A stretch of DNA of 38,657 nucleotides from Sedimentisphaerales bacterium (GTDB taxonomy: Bacteria; Planctomycetota; Phycisphaerae; Sedimentisphaerales; Anaerobacaceae). The first letter of the stretch is position 1. The number at the start of each line of letters is the position of its first letter. This document shows, in pieces, positions 17,515 to 26,527 of the stretch. The notes under the pieces are model-generated. The model ran no database searches. It saw nothing but the letters and a program-made list of their open reading frames with translations, and was not told the origin of the DNA. The stretch lies in the NCBI GenBank assembly GCA_028282745.1, contig JANQHJ010000152.1, positions 1-38,657 of the forward strand, read 5' to 3'. The position numbers and the translations under genes are program-made.

Positions 17515-17989
17515 TATTCACTGCTGTAGTATTACTACAGCACAGCGCTGCAGCTATCGCGTCGGCCACATCGGGCGGTTGTGGTATTTCAGTCAGGCCC
17601 ATCACAACCTGTATCGTTTTTTGCACCTGTTCCTTAGATGCCCGGCCGTTACCGGTAAGCGATTTTTTTATCTTAGTTGCACTATAGCTTCTGACCTCAA
17701 TATCAGCAGCGGCACATTTTTGAAGTATAACACCCCGAGCATGGCCCATCAATATCGCGGTATTAGGATGAGCATAATGAGAGTATAACTGCTCTATCAC
17801 AACTACCTCAGGTGAGAACTTTTCGAGTATCGCTTCGAAGTCGGCAGCTATCTGGTTTAGACGCTGCTCGATAGGTAGTTTATCGTTACTGGCAACTGTC
17901 CCAGCTTCGACGAGTTCCTCGCCGCCATCGCAGTCCAAGACCGCATAGCCGCAAACACCCAGCCCAGGATCAACTCCTAAGATCCTCAT
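17510..17989 (-). CDS. ruvC: Holliday junction resolvase RuvC
   Basis: Endonuclease that cuts Holliday junctions symmetrically. The four acidic catalytic residues are visible: D7 (GVDPGLG), E66 (VVIEQLYS), D140 and D143 (PPDVADAIAAAL). Length 159 aa is slightly short. The final residues after CCS are encoded next to and within the inverted repeat of the downstream insertion, so the natural C-terminus may have been altered without touching the active site. ATG 17989 overlaps the cysS stop by 4 bases (ATGA) behind GGAGA, so translation is coupled to cysS. Confidence 0.96.
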   Translation of the reverse strand: MRILGVDPGLGVCGYAVLDCDGGEELVEAGTVASNDKLPIEQRLNQIAADFEAILEKFSPEVVVIEQLYSHYAHPNTAILMGHARGVILQKCAAADIEVRSYSATKIKKSLTGNGRASKEQVQKTIQVVMGLTEIPQPPDVADAIAAALCCSNTTAVNS

Positions 17990-19461
17990 TTTCTTCTCCA
18001 GGTAGTCCCATCCTTCGAATCTTCCAGCAGCACGTCTAATGTATCAAGCTTGTCTCTTATCCCGTCGGCGGCGGCAAAATCTCTTGCTGCACGCGCCGCA
18101 GCACGTTGTTCAATAAGCATATTGACCAGCTCGTCAAGCAGATGTTCATCACCGGTTACAGCGGCATACTGGTTCTTAACAATACCCAGTACATCCCCAC
18201 CGAGCTTATTGAACATATCTTCAACAGCAGTCAAGGATGCAGCATTTGTATTTTTTTCTTCGAGTAGTTTATTGCTTAGCCTTACCAACTCGAACATCAC
18301 CGACAGAGCAATCGATGTATTCAAATCGTCGTTCATTCCATCTTCGAATTTGTTTTTAAGCTCATCAAGCTGATCAGCTAATTCCCTGTTAATCTCACCT
18401 TCGGAGGCGTCAGGAATTCTTTTTCGAAGGGCTTGCACAGCTTGGCTTATTTTTTCGTAACCGCTTTGGGCAGCGAACAGTGCAGCATCTGAAAAATCGA
18501 GCGGGCTTCTGTAATGACTGTTAAGTATTAACTGTCTTACCGCCAACGGATCATAGGCACGTGTGAGTCTTTCATGGGCGCCGCTAAAAGCCTGCTTTAG
18601 CATTATGAAATTGCCAAGGCTCTTGCCCATCTTTTGCCCGTCAACTGTCACCATATTATTATGCAGCCAGTATTTGACCGGCTCTTTGCCGGTAGCCGCT
18701 TTGGCTTGAGCTATTTCGCACTCATGATGCGGGAACTGGTTCTCCAGGCCGCCGCCGTGAATATCAAAAGTCTCACCGAGATACTTCGCACCCATTACCG
18801 AGCATTCAAGATGCCAGCCGGGATAGCCCATCCCCCACGGGCTCGGCCATTGCATGATATGATTGGGCTCGGCTTTTTTCCAGAGAGCAAAATCGGCGGG
18901 ATTCTTTTTATCCTCCGAGACCTCAACACGGGCACCGGCCATCATTTCATCGATGTTCCTGCCGGAAAGCTTGCCGTACTCTTGAAATTTCGAAACGTCG
19001 AAATATACCGAGCCGTTAGCTTCATAGGCATAGCCGTTTTCCAAGAGCTTTTTTACCATCTCTATCTGCTCGGTAATATGTCCACTTGCGCGAGGGCTGA
19101 TATCGGGTCGCTTGCAATTGAGCTTGTCCATATCATCGAAATAGCTGTGCGTATAATACTCGGCTATAGCCATCGGATGTTTCTTTTCCAGGGCGGCTTG
19201 CTTGCTAATCTTATCCTCGCCTTCATCGGCATCGTCAGTAAGATGCCCGACGTCTGTAATGTTCTGGACATATGTTACGCTATAGCCAAGGTATCTCAGG
19301 TACCGTACGAAAATATCGAAGCTGACGTAGCTCTTGGCATGGCCGAGATGAGCATGGCCGTAAACGGTAGGACCACAAATATAGATACCTACCCTGCCTT
19401 TTTCAAGCGGTACGAATTCCTCTTTGCGTCTTGATAAACTATTATAAAGCTCTAATCCCAC
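17986..19461 (-). CDS. cysS: Cysteinyl-tRNA synthetase
   Basis: Class I synthetase that charges tRNA-Cys. The zinc and HIGH region is ICGPTVYGHAHLGHAKS (residues 28-44, HLGH for HIGH). LECSVMGAKYLG and FPHHECEIAQ supply further zinc ligands. The KMSKS loop reads KMGKSLGN. Length 491 aa is normal and the C-terminal anticodon-binding part is complete. The start is GTG at 19461, preceded by GGAAAG; the gap after the ispF stop is 38 bases. The last bases overlap ruvC by an ATGA. Confidence 0.97.
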   Translation of the reverse strand: MGLELYNSLSRRKEEFVPLEKGRVGIYICGPTVYGHAHLGHAKSYVSFDIFVRYLRYLGYSVTYVQNITDVGHLTDDADEGEDKISKQAALEKKHPMAIAEYYTHSYFDDMDKLNCKRPDISPRASGHITEQIEMVKKLLENGYAYEANGSVYFDVSKFQEYGKLSGRNIDEMMAGARVEVSEDKKNPADFALWKKAEPNHIMQWPSPWGMGYPGWHLECSVMGAKYLGETFDIHGGGLENQFPHHECEIAQAKAATGKEPVKYWLHNNMVTVDGQKMGKSLGNFIMLKQAFSGAHERLTRAYDPLAVRQLILNSHYRSPLDFSDAALFAAQSGYEKISQAVQALRKRIPDASEGEINRELADQLDELKNKFEDGMNDDLNTSIALSVMFELVRLSNKLLEEKNTNAASLTAVEDMFNKLGGDVLGIVKNQYAAVTGDEHLLDELVNMLIEQRAAARAARDFAAADGIRDKLDTLDVLLEDSKDGTTWRRK

Positions 19462-19499
19462 TTTTCAATCTTTCCGAAAAATTAACACTAAGTCACTGC

Positions 19500-20012
19500 C
19501 TACAAAGACCTCCTGAATTTCTTTTTCAACAACGTTGTCGCTGTCGCAGCTATGGCTTCGCCCCTTCCGATCGCGCCGAAGCCTTCGTTCGTTTTGGCTT
19601 TGACGTTGACAGCGTTAAAGTCGATTCCCAAAAGACTCGCGATACATCTTTTCATCTGCCCTTTGACCGGCCCAAGATTCGGCGCTTCTGCGTGAATTAT
19701 CAAGTCAACATTAGCTATTTCCCAGTCCCTGGCGTCGAGTCTTTCCTTTACATTCTGCAAAAGTCCTTTACTGTCGGCATCTTTAAACTGCGGATCGGTA
19801 TCGGGAAACAGCTGGCCGATATCACCCATTCCAGATGCACCGAGCAGGGCATCGATAACGGCATGCAGTGCGACGTCGCCATCGCTGTGGCCTTTGAGGC
19901 CCAGCCCGTAAGGGACATACACTCCGCCAAGCATAAGCTTTCTACCTTCTATCAGCTCATGGATGTCGGTGCCGATGCCGCTTCGGTATTCTGGTTTAGG
20001 TCTTTCTATCAC
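19500..20012 (-). CDS. ispF: 2-C-methyl-D-erythritol 2,4-cyclodiphosphate synthase
   Basis: MEP-pathway enzyme making the cyclic diphosphate precursor of isoprenoids, which ultimately feeds UppS. The zinc site GTDIHEL (residues 14-20) and LKGHSDGDVALHAVIDALLG are intact, as are IGQLFPDTDPQFK and KTNEGFGAIGRGE. Length 170 aa is normal with a short basic tail. The GTG start overlaps the hisB stop (GTGA, 4 bases), so translation is coupled to hisB. No ispD is adjacent, although ispD-ispF pairing is common. Confidence 0.97.
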   Translation of the reverse strand: MIERPKPEYRSGIGTDIHELIEGRKLMLGGVYVPYGLGLKGHSDGDVALHAVIDALLGASGMGDIGQLFPDTDPQFKDADSKGLLQNVKERLDARDWEIANVDLIIHAEAPNLGPVKGQMKRCIASLLGIDFNAVNVKAKTNEGFGAIGRGEAIAATATTLLKKKFRRSL

Positions 20013-20593
20013 AGTACACCCTTCGTACTCGGGACATCGCCGCCAGTTATTTTTACTGCTGCTCCCAGCGACTGGCCGAGCGATTTAAAAATGCCCTCAG
20101 CTATATGGTGGCTATTCGTTCCATAAGGCACGGTAATATGCAGATTCAATTTGCCGTTATTGGCAAAGCTGCATAGCATTTCTTCGATACACTCGACATC
20201 AAAGTCACCAATCTTCTCTGTACCGTACTCGACGTTATAAACGAATTTAGCCCTGCCGGACAGATCAACACTGACATTGGCCAAAGCCTCTTCCATGGGA
20301 ACGGAGGTACTGCCGTATCTAGCGATGCCTTTTTTATCGCCAAGAGCCTCATCGAGCGCCTGGCCGAGACATATCGCGATGTCCTCGACGGTGTGATGGG
20401 CATCGATATGCAGATCGCCTGTAGCTTTTACGACAAGGTCGATCTTGCTGTGCTTGCTCAGATGGGTCAGCATGTGGTCAACGAAACCAACGCCGGTATC
20501 TATCTCGTATTGGCCGATGCCGTCAAGATTAAGCTCTACCAGAACATCAGTCTCATTAGTTTTTCTCTCTATTCTTGCATTTCTGTTTGCCAT
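20009..20593 (-). CDS. hisB: Imidazoleglycerol-phosphate dehydratase
   Basis: Manganese-dependent dehydratase of histidine synthesis. Duplicated metal-binding motifs are present: DHMLTHLSKHSKIDL with DAHHTVEDIAICLGQAL, and ECIEEMLCSF with SHHIAEGIFKSLGQSL. Length 194 aa shows it is the monofunctional form without a phosphatase domain. ATG 20593 follows AGGGAT. It lies 4 bases after hisC and overlaps ispF, so hisCB and ispF form one unit. The remaining his genes are not in the window. Confidence 0.97.
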   Translation of the reverse strand: MANRNARIERKTNETDVLVELNLDGIGQYEIDTGVGFVDHMLTHLSKHSKIDLVVKATGDLHIDAHHTVEDIAICLGQALDEALGDKKGIARYGSTSVPMEEALANVSVDLSGRAKFVYNVEYGTEKIGDFDVECIEEMLCSFANNGKLNLHITVPYGTNSHHIAEGIFKSLGQSLGAAVKITGGDVPSTKGVL

Positions 20594-20597
20594 ATCG

Positions 20598-21650
20598 CTA
20601 TCCCTGTTTAGCTAATATTTTCTGCAGTTCTGCCAGTAGTTTATCGTTCTGCTCTTTAGTTCCTATTGTAATACGCAGCTTATCTTTGAGCCCAGCCGCG
20701 TTGAAATATCTTACATAAATATCCTTGTCGGCAAGTTTACCATAAATATCATCAGCCTGACAGTTTTTACACCCAGCCAATATAAAGTTGCTGCTACTGC
20801 TTTGAACGGCAAAATTCAAGTCTTGCAGGGCCTTGGTAACTCTTGCACGCTCTTTTTTAATCTTCTCAACGTTAGTTTTGAAATACCCCTGATCCTTTAT
20901 CGCCGCTGTCGCAGCTGCTATTGAAACTACGTCAACCGGATAGGAATCCAGTACTTTGCTCAGGCCGTCGATAAGGCTCGCCTGGGCAATGCCGTAACCG
21001 AACCGCATCCCGGCAAGTGAATAGCCCTTGCTCATCGAGCGAAGAATTATCAGGTTATCGAATTTCTCAACGAGCCTTGCGCAATTATCTTCTGCGAAAT
21101 CCGCATAAGCCTCGTCAACCAATAACACACCTTTCAATTCATTGGCTAATGAAGCTATCTCATCGATGTTTATAAAACTTCCGCTCGGAGCGTTTGGGTT
21201 ACATAGTATCGTCAGCGGTGCGCCCGCCGAAATAAGCTTAGCCGGTAAATTAAATTCATTATCGAAAGGTACTTCAATTACAGCACATCCTTGCATTTTA
21301 GCCAGCACCGGATAAAGGGTATAGGTTGGTACCGGATACGCCAGCGGTCTGTCCTTATCGCAGAAAGATATTATAGCTGTCTTGAGCAAATCGTCGCCGC
21401 CGTTGCAGCAAACGATATTTTCCGGGGCAACACCGTTGACCTGGGCGGCGACCTCTCGAAAGGCCCTGCCGGTTGGGTCAGGGTATCGCCGGAGGTTTTC
21501 CGGCTCAATTTGAGCGATAGCCTTGCAGACCATCGAAGACGGCTGATAGGGATTCTCATTAGTATTGAGTTTGACCACATCCTGGTTTTCAGGCTGAAAA
21601 CCAGGTACATAGCCCGACATCTGCTCTATATTGTCACGAAAATAAGACAT
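20598..21650 (-). CDS. hisC: Histidinol-phosphate aminotransferase
   Basis: Fold-type I PLP enzyme that transaminates imidazole-acetol phosphate in histidine synthesis. The N-terminal VVKLNTNENPYQPS is characteristic of HisC. Further PLP contacts are CNGGDDLL, LCNPNAPSG and VDEAYADFAEDN. The lysine of RSMSKGYSLAGMRFGYG forms the internal aldimine. Length 350 aa is normal. ATG 21650 has GGAG eight bases upstream. It is the first gene of the hisC-to-ruvB run, with a TATAAT box 31 bases before it. Confidence 0.96.
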   Translation of the reverse strand: MSYFRDNIEQMSGYVPGFQPENQDVVKLNTNENPYQPSSMVCKAIAQIEPENLRRYPDPTGRAFREVAAQVNGVAPENIVCCNGGDDLLKTAIISFCDKDRPLAYPVPTYTLYPVLAKMQGCAVIEVPFDNEFNLPAKLISAGAPLTILCNPNAPSGSFINIDEIASLANELKGVLLVDEAYADFAEDNCARLVEKFDNLIILRSMSKGYSLAGMRFGYGIAQASLIDGLSKVLDSYPVDVVSIAAATAAIKDQGYFKTNVEKIKKERARVTKALQDLNFAVQSSSSNFILAGCKNCQADDIYGKLADKDIYVRYFNAAGLKDKLRITIGTKEQNDKLLAELQKILAKQG

Positions 21651-21680
21651 TAAACTGCTCCAAAACTTCTTTATGCAGAG

Positions 21681-21709
21681 ATTATACGCGATTTAACAAA
21701 AAACGCAAA
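21681..21709 (-). promoter_or_regulatory. Promoter of the hisC-hisB-ispF-cysS-ruv operon
   Basis: On the - strand a perfect TATAAT lies at 21681-21686 with TTTGCG or TTGCGT 16-17 bases upstream. The -35 match is weak but the -10 is consensus. The leader to the hisC ATG would be about 25 bases. Confidence 0.55.
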
Positions 21710-21760
21710 ATTGATTCATAAAACCCAAACAATACTTTGATTTTATGATAAAATTCTGAA

Positions 21761-23140
21761 ATGAGACGAAAAACACTAAAAAATCAGTCATTTTTGTTCG
21801 CTTTAGCTCTATTTAGCTGCTTTTACAGCTTTCTTTGGGCTAAAAGTGATAAATCTGCTTTAAATCGGACACCGAAAAATATCATTATCATGATATCAGA
21901 CGGCTGCGGCTATAACCACGTTGACGCTGCCAGCTTATACCAATACGGCCAGACCGGCATCCAGCCTTATGAGAGATTCCCGATCAAATGCGGTATGACC
22001 ACATATCCCGCAACCAGATCATACGACCCGTTCAAGGCCTGGACGGATTTCAATAATGTCAAAACCAACTGGACCGATTCAGCGGCAGCCGGTACCGCTA
22101 TAAGCTGTGGAGTGAAAACCTATAACGGCGCGATCGGGTTAGGCCCCGACAAAAAGCCGCTCGGACATATGATCGATCATTGCGAAGACCTCGGCAAATC
22201 TACCGGGCTGGTAACGAGTGTTCAAATCAGTCACGCAACCCCGGCTGCCTTTGCAGCACATAGCAAAGAGAGAAAATACTACGAAAAAATCGCAAAACAA
22301 ATGATATTCGAGAGTTCTGTTGATGTCATAATGGGCTGCGGCCATCCGCTTTATGATGAGGACGGTAAGAAAAGAAAGAAAGTAAGCGGCAAAGACTACG
22401 ATTATATTGGCGGTAAATCAACATTCAAGGCATTGAAAGCAGGTACTGCAGGCGGCGATGCTGACTCTGATGGGATCAACGATCCCTGGAAGCTCATAGA
22501 AACACGAGATGAATTCCAAAAACTTTCCTCAGGTGAGACTCCAAAAAGGCTATTAGGTCTCGTACAAATAAAAGAGACTCTTCAACAAAAACGCAGCGGT
22601 GACGACAAAGCTGCTCCTTATATTGTACCGCTTATTAAGACCGTACCAACGCTTGTCGAAATGACAAACGGAGCCCTTAATATCCTTGATAACGACAAGG
22701 ACGGCTTCTTTTTAATGATAGAAGGCGGAGCTGTGGACTGGGCCGGTCATGACAATCAGTCGGGCAGGATGATCGAGGAGCAGATAGACTTTAATAAGAC
22801 TGTCGAGGCTGTTATCAAATGGATTGAAAATAACGGCAGCTGGGACGAAACCTTACTCATCGTTACTTCTGACCATGAATGCGGTTACCTGACAGGCCCA
22901 AACTCCGGCCAAAAGACAACAGGCCCTGTCTGGAATCCTCTTAAAAATAACGGTAAGAATAATATGCCGGGTATCGAATGGCATAGTGATGAACACACTA
23001 ATTCGCTCGTGCCGTTCTACGCAAAGGGGCAAGGGGCGAGATTATTTAAAGAATTTATGACCAAGCACGACATCATCAAAGGCCCTTACATTGACAATAC
23101 CGATATCGCCAAGGTCATTTTCAGGCTCTTAGCTGAATAA
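21761..23140 (+). CDS. Alkaline phosphatase, exported
   Basis: Phosphomonoesterase of the PhoA-type metal-dependent superfamily that releases phosphate outside the cytoplasm. A signal peptide covers residues 1-27 (basic MRRK, then a hydrophobic core to FLWA). MISDGCG gives metal ligand Asp47, and TDSAAAGTAISCG gives the phosphorylated Ser107. GAVDWAGHDN, TSDHECGYLTG and WHSDEHTNSL supply the remaining metal-binding Asp and His residues. Length 459 aa is normal. ATG 21761 has no ribosome site; an in-frame TAA at 21749 excludes an earlier start. It is monocistronic, divergent from hisC and convergent with accD. A calcium-binding-like stretch DSDGINDPW is visible near residue 233. Confidence 0.93.
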   Translation: MRRKTLKNQSFLFALALFSCFYSFLWAKSDKSALNRTPKNIIIMISDGCGYNHVDAASLYQYGQTGIQPYERFPIKCGMTTYPATRSYDPFKAWTDFNNVKTNWTDSAAAGTAISCGVKTYNGAIGLGPDKKPLGHMIDHCEDLGKSTGLVTSVQISHATPAAFAAHSKERKYYEKIAKQMIFESSVDVIMGCGHPLYDEDGKKRKKVSGKDYDYIGGKSTFKALKAGTAGGDADSDGINDPWKLIETRDEFQKLSSGETPKRLLGLVQIKETLQQKRSGDDKAAPYIVPLIKTVPTLVEMTNGALNILDNDKDGFFLMIEGGAVDWAGHDNQSGRMIEEQIDFNKTVEAVIKWIENNGSWDETLLIVTSDHECGYLTGPNSGQKTTGPVWNPLKNNGKNNMPGIEWHSDEHTNSLVPFYAKGQGARLFKEFMTKHDIIKGPYIDNTDIAKVIFRLLAE

Positions 23141-23156
23141 CCTTCACGGGGTACAA

Positions 23157-24002
23157 TTATTTTCGGCAGTAATCTATCAGTCGTGCTATCTCGCTTCGCA
23201 TATCTTTGCGCTGGACTATCATATCCACAAAACCGTGCTCTACCATGAACTCAGCAGTCTGGAAACCCTCCGGCAGTTCGACCTTGATGGTCTCGGCGAT
23301 AACACGTCTGCCCGTAAAACCAATAAGTGCGCCCGGTTCGGCTATGGTAACATCACCCAGCATTGCGAAGCTCGCTGTTACTCCGCCGGTGGTAGGATCG
23401 GTGAGGACAGCCACATATAAACCTTTGGCCTCGTTCAGTTTCGCTATAGCAGCGCTCGTTTTAGCCATTTGCTGGACGGCGATAACGCTCTCGTGCATTC
23501 TCGCTCCACCGGAGCAAATGATAGCGACCAAAGGGAGTGATTCGGCTGCGGCTCGCTCGGCGGCAACGCAGAATTTCTCTCCGACCACAGCTCCCATCGA
23601 GCCCATCAGGAAATTAGGGTCCATAACAGCAAGTATAACACCCCGGCCCTTGATAAAGGCCTTTCCGATACGCATCGCTTCCTTAGCCCCGCTTTTTTTC
23701 TCTTCGCCTTCGAGCCTGTCCTTATATGTTGTGCCTCGAAACTCGAAATTCAATGGATCGTCGCTTCGAAGATCGACGAGTTCTTCTTCGAAAGTGCCCT
23801 CGTCCACGAGATATTTTATCCGCAAATCGGCTGGGATACGGAAATGATGATTGCACTGCAGGCAGACGTTCATATTCTTCTCGACGCTGCTGCGATATAT
23901 CATATGCTCACAACCCGGACAACGCATCCAGAGCCCCTCCGGCATATCCTTGCGAGGTTTTAAGCTATAACCGTCCCATGACGCTTTTTGTTTTTTACCC
24001 AT
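23157..24002 (-). CDS. accD: Acetyl-CoA carboxylase carboxyltransferase, beta subunit
   Basis: With AccA, transfers the carboxyl group from biotin to acetyl-CoA to form malonyl-CoA for fatty-acid synthesis. A four-cysteine zinc ribbon (C28, C31, C47, C50) leads the protein, then a crotonase-type core with ICSGGARMHESV, TDPTTGGVTASFAMLGDV and EPGALIGFTGRRVI. Length is 281 aa from ATG 24002, preceded by GGAG. A longer reading frame upstream to 24227 adds 75 residues unlike the family and would overlap the divergent gene, so I reject it. accA is not nearby. Confidence 0.96.
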   Translation of the reverse strand: MGKKQKASWDGYSLKPRKDMPEGLWMRCPGCEHMIYRSSVEKNMNVCLQCNHHFRIPADLRIKYLVDEGTFEEELVDLRSDDPLNFEFRGTTYKDRLEGEEKKSGAKEAMRIGKAFIKGRGVILAVMDPNFLMGSMGAVVGEKFCVAAERAAAESLPLVAIICSGGARMHESVIAVQQMAKTSAAIAKLNEAKGLYVAVLTDPTTGGVTASFAMLGDVTIAEPGALIGFTGRRVIAETIKVELPEGFQTAEFMVEHGFVDMIVQRKDMRSEIARLIDYCRK

Positions 24003-24037
24003 AATCACTCCAGCTAATTCAATTCCACCAGCCAGGG

Positions 24038-24046
24038 ATTGTACCA
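24038..24046 (-). promoter_or_regulatory. Extended -10 promoter candidate for accD
   Basis: On the - strand the sequence reads TGGTACAAT, an extended -10 (TGn plus TACAAT), 36 bases before the accD ATG. No good -35 is present at 16-18 bases, which is tolerable for extended -10 promoters. Confidence 0.4.
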
Positions 24047-24171
24047 GAAAATCCCGGCACAGGCCACAAAAATCATGGCACATCGATACTCCCCTGATGC
24101 TCAGATACTTGTCTTCGGATGAGAAAAAGTATAGCTTATGCGTGATTATCTTAATAAATACAGGGAAAAAT

Positions 24172-24711
24172 ATGGCTGTAAGACTTTTATTAACCGGCTT
24201 TGAGTCGTTCAAAACCTTTAAAGTCAATCCCAGCTGGGAAGCCGCTAAATCGGTATCGCAAGCCTTTGCGGATGATGTTGGGGCTGCGCTTTTACCTGTC
24301 GATTATCTGTTCGCCAATAAGCTGCTCTATGAGGCTCTGGACAGATATCAGCCGCAAGACTGCATTTGCATGGGCCTGGCCAAGGGAGATTTTTTTCGCC
24401 TTGAAACAGTAGCCAGAAAGCCCAAACAATTCGCCAATCTTCCAGGCGAACAGCTTCTGAAGGGTAATTGGCCATGGGACCAGGCCGAGCAGGTTTTGAA
24501 AAACGCTGATGTACCGGTTAAACGCTCAACGGATACAGGTAAATTTGTCTGCGAGAGCACATATTGGTCGCTGCTGGATTATCGATCGAAAAATAATACC
24601 CCGCAAAATTGTATGTTTTTGCACGTCCCGGCCGTTAGCGAAGAATTTCCCGTAAATCGAACCACTGACGCGGTAAAAGCATTAGTCCGGGACTGGCTGA
24701 ATAACAAATAA
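24172..24711 (+). CDS. pcp: Pyroglutamyl-peptidase I (C15 family)
   Basis: Cytoplasmic cysteine peptidase that removes N-terminal pyroglutamate. TGFESFKTFKVNPSW matches the N-terminal TGFxxF...NPS signature. The catalytic triad is placed at E78 (RLETVARK), C127 (GKFVCESTYW) and H151 (FLHVP). Length 179 aa is shorter than the common 200-215, mainly in the middle, and the Glu motif is atypical, so specificity could differ. ATG 24172 follows AGGGA; longer upstream frames have no ribosome site and overlap accD's leader. Divergent from accD. Confidence 0.85.
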   Translation: MAVRLLLTGFESFKTFKVNPSWEAAKSVSQAFADDVGAALLPVDYLFANKLLYEALDRYQPQDCICMGLAKGDFFRLETVARKPKQFANLPGEQLLKGNWPWDQAEQVLKNADVPVKRSTDTGKFVCESTYWSLLDYRSKNNTPQNCMFLHVPAVSEEFPVNRTTDAVKALVRDWLNNK

Positions 24712-24820
24712 CAAATAATTGCAGCCCTTGAAATTACCATCGAAATAAGATAATTTGGCAACATCTATCGATAGTATAGAGAGGGCTAACCGCAGCTTAA
24801 ATTTTGGGGAAATACAACTT

Positions 24821-26440
24821 ATGAAAAACGCACGCAATAAATATATCCTTGGCTTATTTATAATGGTCTTTTTGGCAACAGGATCTTTAGCTATTACCCA
24901 GAAAGTTTTTAAAGACTTGCCTGCCGGATGGAAAGTGGAAAAAACTATCGATATACCAAAAGATCAGTTAATGGTTATAAGCAAAAAACTCGGCGCACGA
25001 GTGTACAAGCTTTCCAATACATATCTTACGGTCAATGGTCAGCCTCTCCAGGTTAATATTATGCATTGCAGGCGCAAAAAAAGTGCTGATAAAATATATC
25101 AGGCTATTCTCTCCGTACATAATGGTGACACCAATTTCGTCATACAAAAAGGTGTAACAGTCATCGAATTAACCAAATGTAATGACATGAGTATCATCAA
25201 AAAAGCAAATGAACTATTTAGTACGACTGGGAAATCCAAAAAAGAAAAATCCGAGATATTTAAACAACCGCTTCCAATCGGCTGGCAAATAAACGAAATC
25301 CAGGTATTAGATAAAAGCCAGACGGACATGATCGCAAACAAGCTTGGGGCAAATATAGAAAATTTGACAAACGTTATTTTAAATGCACATGGACAACACC
25401 TGCGAATAAATATTTTAGAGGCTCAAACACCACAGGATGCCGCTGTCATTTATAACTCGATCCTCAAAGTGCATAAAGGATTCAGACCCTCTGTTATCAA
25501 GCACGATAAAAAAGTTATCGAGATAAGTTGCGAAGATACCGCCTTAACAATTAAAGCCGGTTGGGAACTGGGGTTTCGGCGAAAACCCACCGCAGTGGAA
25601 TATGCCATAAAATTTGATGCTGCCCCTATAAAAGATTGCGATTTTATGGCGTGGAACAAAATGTTCAATTTATTTCTCGCTCTGAATAATAATCCCGTCA
25701 ACGAAGATGTAAAGTCACAAATAAATGAGCTGTCTAAAAAATTCAACTTCGACAAAGATATCCAGCTTCGCAATTGTGATAACTCAAAGCCAAAATACCA
25801 ATTCGATCCCATCCCAACCCAAAATGAGAACCTAAAAAACAATGAAATAATAAAATACTCATTTGACAAACTAAATCAAAAGTTTGGCATTAATTACACA
25901 TCAATAGAAGTAGGCATAAAAACTAATAAAAATGGATTCACTCCAAGCGACAGAAAAGTTTCTAACGAATTACTGGCCGCTACAGCTTTTTGGCCAGTCG
26001 ATGCCCCGAAGGTAAAGGCCCTGGCAAATAAAATTACAGAGGGATGCAACAGTAAGCAAGAAAAAGTTAAGGCTATACTAAAATGGCTAACTCCCGGAGC
26101 CAATATAAAATTCGGCGGACCTGTTACTGGCTCTCGGTACGGAGTTAAAAAAGTATTAGAACAGCGGTATGGACATTGCTGGGATTTTTCCGACTGCTTC
26201 GTAACGCTTTGCAGGGCCAGCGGCATACCCTGTCGACAATTAGCTGGCTGGCTTTATGGGCTAAGCGGCCATGTCTGGGCGGAGGTTCTATATGAAACAA
26301 AAGGATGGCAGCAAGTCGATCCAACTGGCGGAAATGGCCTTAAATGCGGTATCTACCATATCCCATACCTGGTTAGCGAGGATGGAAATATGAGCATATT
26401 ATATTTATCAATGCCGAAAATAGACATTGTAAAGCCTTGA
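24821..26440 (+). CDS. Exported transglutaminase-like protein with duplicated N-terminal domain
   Basis: A signal peptide or anchor is visible (MKNARNKYILGLFIMVFLATG). Two similar blocks follow: about 33-135 starting LPAGWKV and about 151-250 starting LPIGWQI. Both contain a K.LGA...L.N motif, a GQ.L.(V/I)NI strand, an (A/S)ILxVH motif and a basic (V/I)IQKG or VIKHD turn. The C-terminal third is a transglutaminase-like cysteine-protease fold with Cys453 (YGHCWDFSDC), His484 (GHVWAEVLY) and Asp500 (WQQVDPTGG), the full triad. It probably acts on peptides or proteins outside the cytoplasm; substrate unknown. ATG 24821 follows GGGGAAA. A start at 24755 is possible but would put 22 polar residues before the signal. 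Confidence 0.85.
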   Translation: MKNARNKYILGLFIMVFLATGSLAITQKVFKDLPAGWKVEKTIDIPKDQLMVISKKLGARVYKLSNTYLTVNGQPLQVNIMHCRRKKSADKIYQAILSVHNGDTNFVIQKGVTVIELTKCNDMSIIKKANELFSTTGKSKKEKSEIFKQPLPIGWQINEIQVLDKSQTDMIANKLGANIENLTNVILNAHGQHLRINILEAQTPQDAAVIYNSILKVHKGFRPSVIKHDKKVIEISCEDTALTIKAGWELGFRRKPTAVEYAIKFDAAPIKDCDFMAWNKMFNLFLALNNNPVNEDVKSQINELSKKFNFDKDIQLRNCDNSKPKYQFDPIPTQNENLKNNEIIKYSFDKLNQKFGINYTSIEVGIKTNKNGFTPSDRKVSNELLAATAFWPVDAPKVKALANKITEGCNSKQEKVKAILKWLTPGANIKFGGPVTGSRYGVKKVLEQRYGHCWDFSDCFVTLCRASGIPCRQLAGWLYGLSGHVWAEVLYETKGWQQVDPTGGNGLKCGIYHIPYLVSEDGNMSILYLSMPKIDIVKP

Positions 26441-26449
26441 TATTCAAGC

Positions 26450-26472
26450 CAAAATAATATAGCTTTATTTTG
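26450..26472. repeat. AT-rich hairpin between transglutaminase and rubredoxin genes
   Basis: CAAAATAA at 26450-26457 pairs with TTATTTTG at 26465-26472. It is weak for a terminator but lies 10 bases after the stop codon, so it may mark the end of the upstream transcript. Confidence 0.35.
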
Positions 26473-26527
26473 TCTGCTGAAGACATAGAACCAGTCAACA
26501 ACAATTGAATTTTTGAGGGATATACAG

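Noticed and set aside
18634-19434. Long open frame on the + strand, 266 codons
   Set aside because: It lies wholly antisense to cysS, whose motifs are all intact, and encodes no recognisable domain.
19431-20126. Open frame on the + strand, 231 codons
   Set aside because: Antisense to ispF and hisB, both clearly real; no ribosome site.
21721-21760. Possible promoter and Pho box for the alkaline phosphatase gene
   Set aside because: TAAAAT and TATGAT boxes are present but none has a -35 at proper spacing, and no TTTACA-type direct repeat is found here.
24003-24227. N-terminal extension of accD
   Set aside because: The extra 75 residues do not resemble AccD, overlap the divergent pcp gene, and ATG 24002 has GGAG upstream.
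26437-26463. TTGATA and TATAGC as a rubredoxin promoter
   Set aside because: The spacer is only 15 bases and the boxes overlap an AT-rich hairpin; too weak to list.
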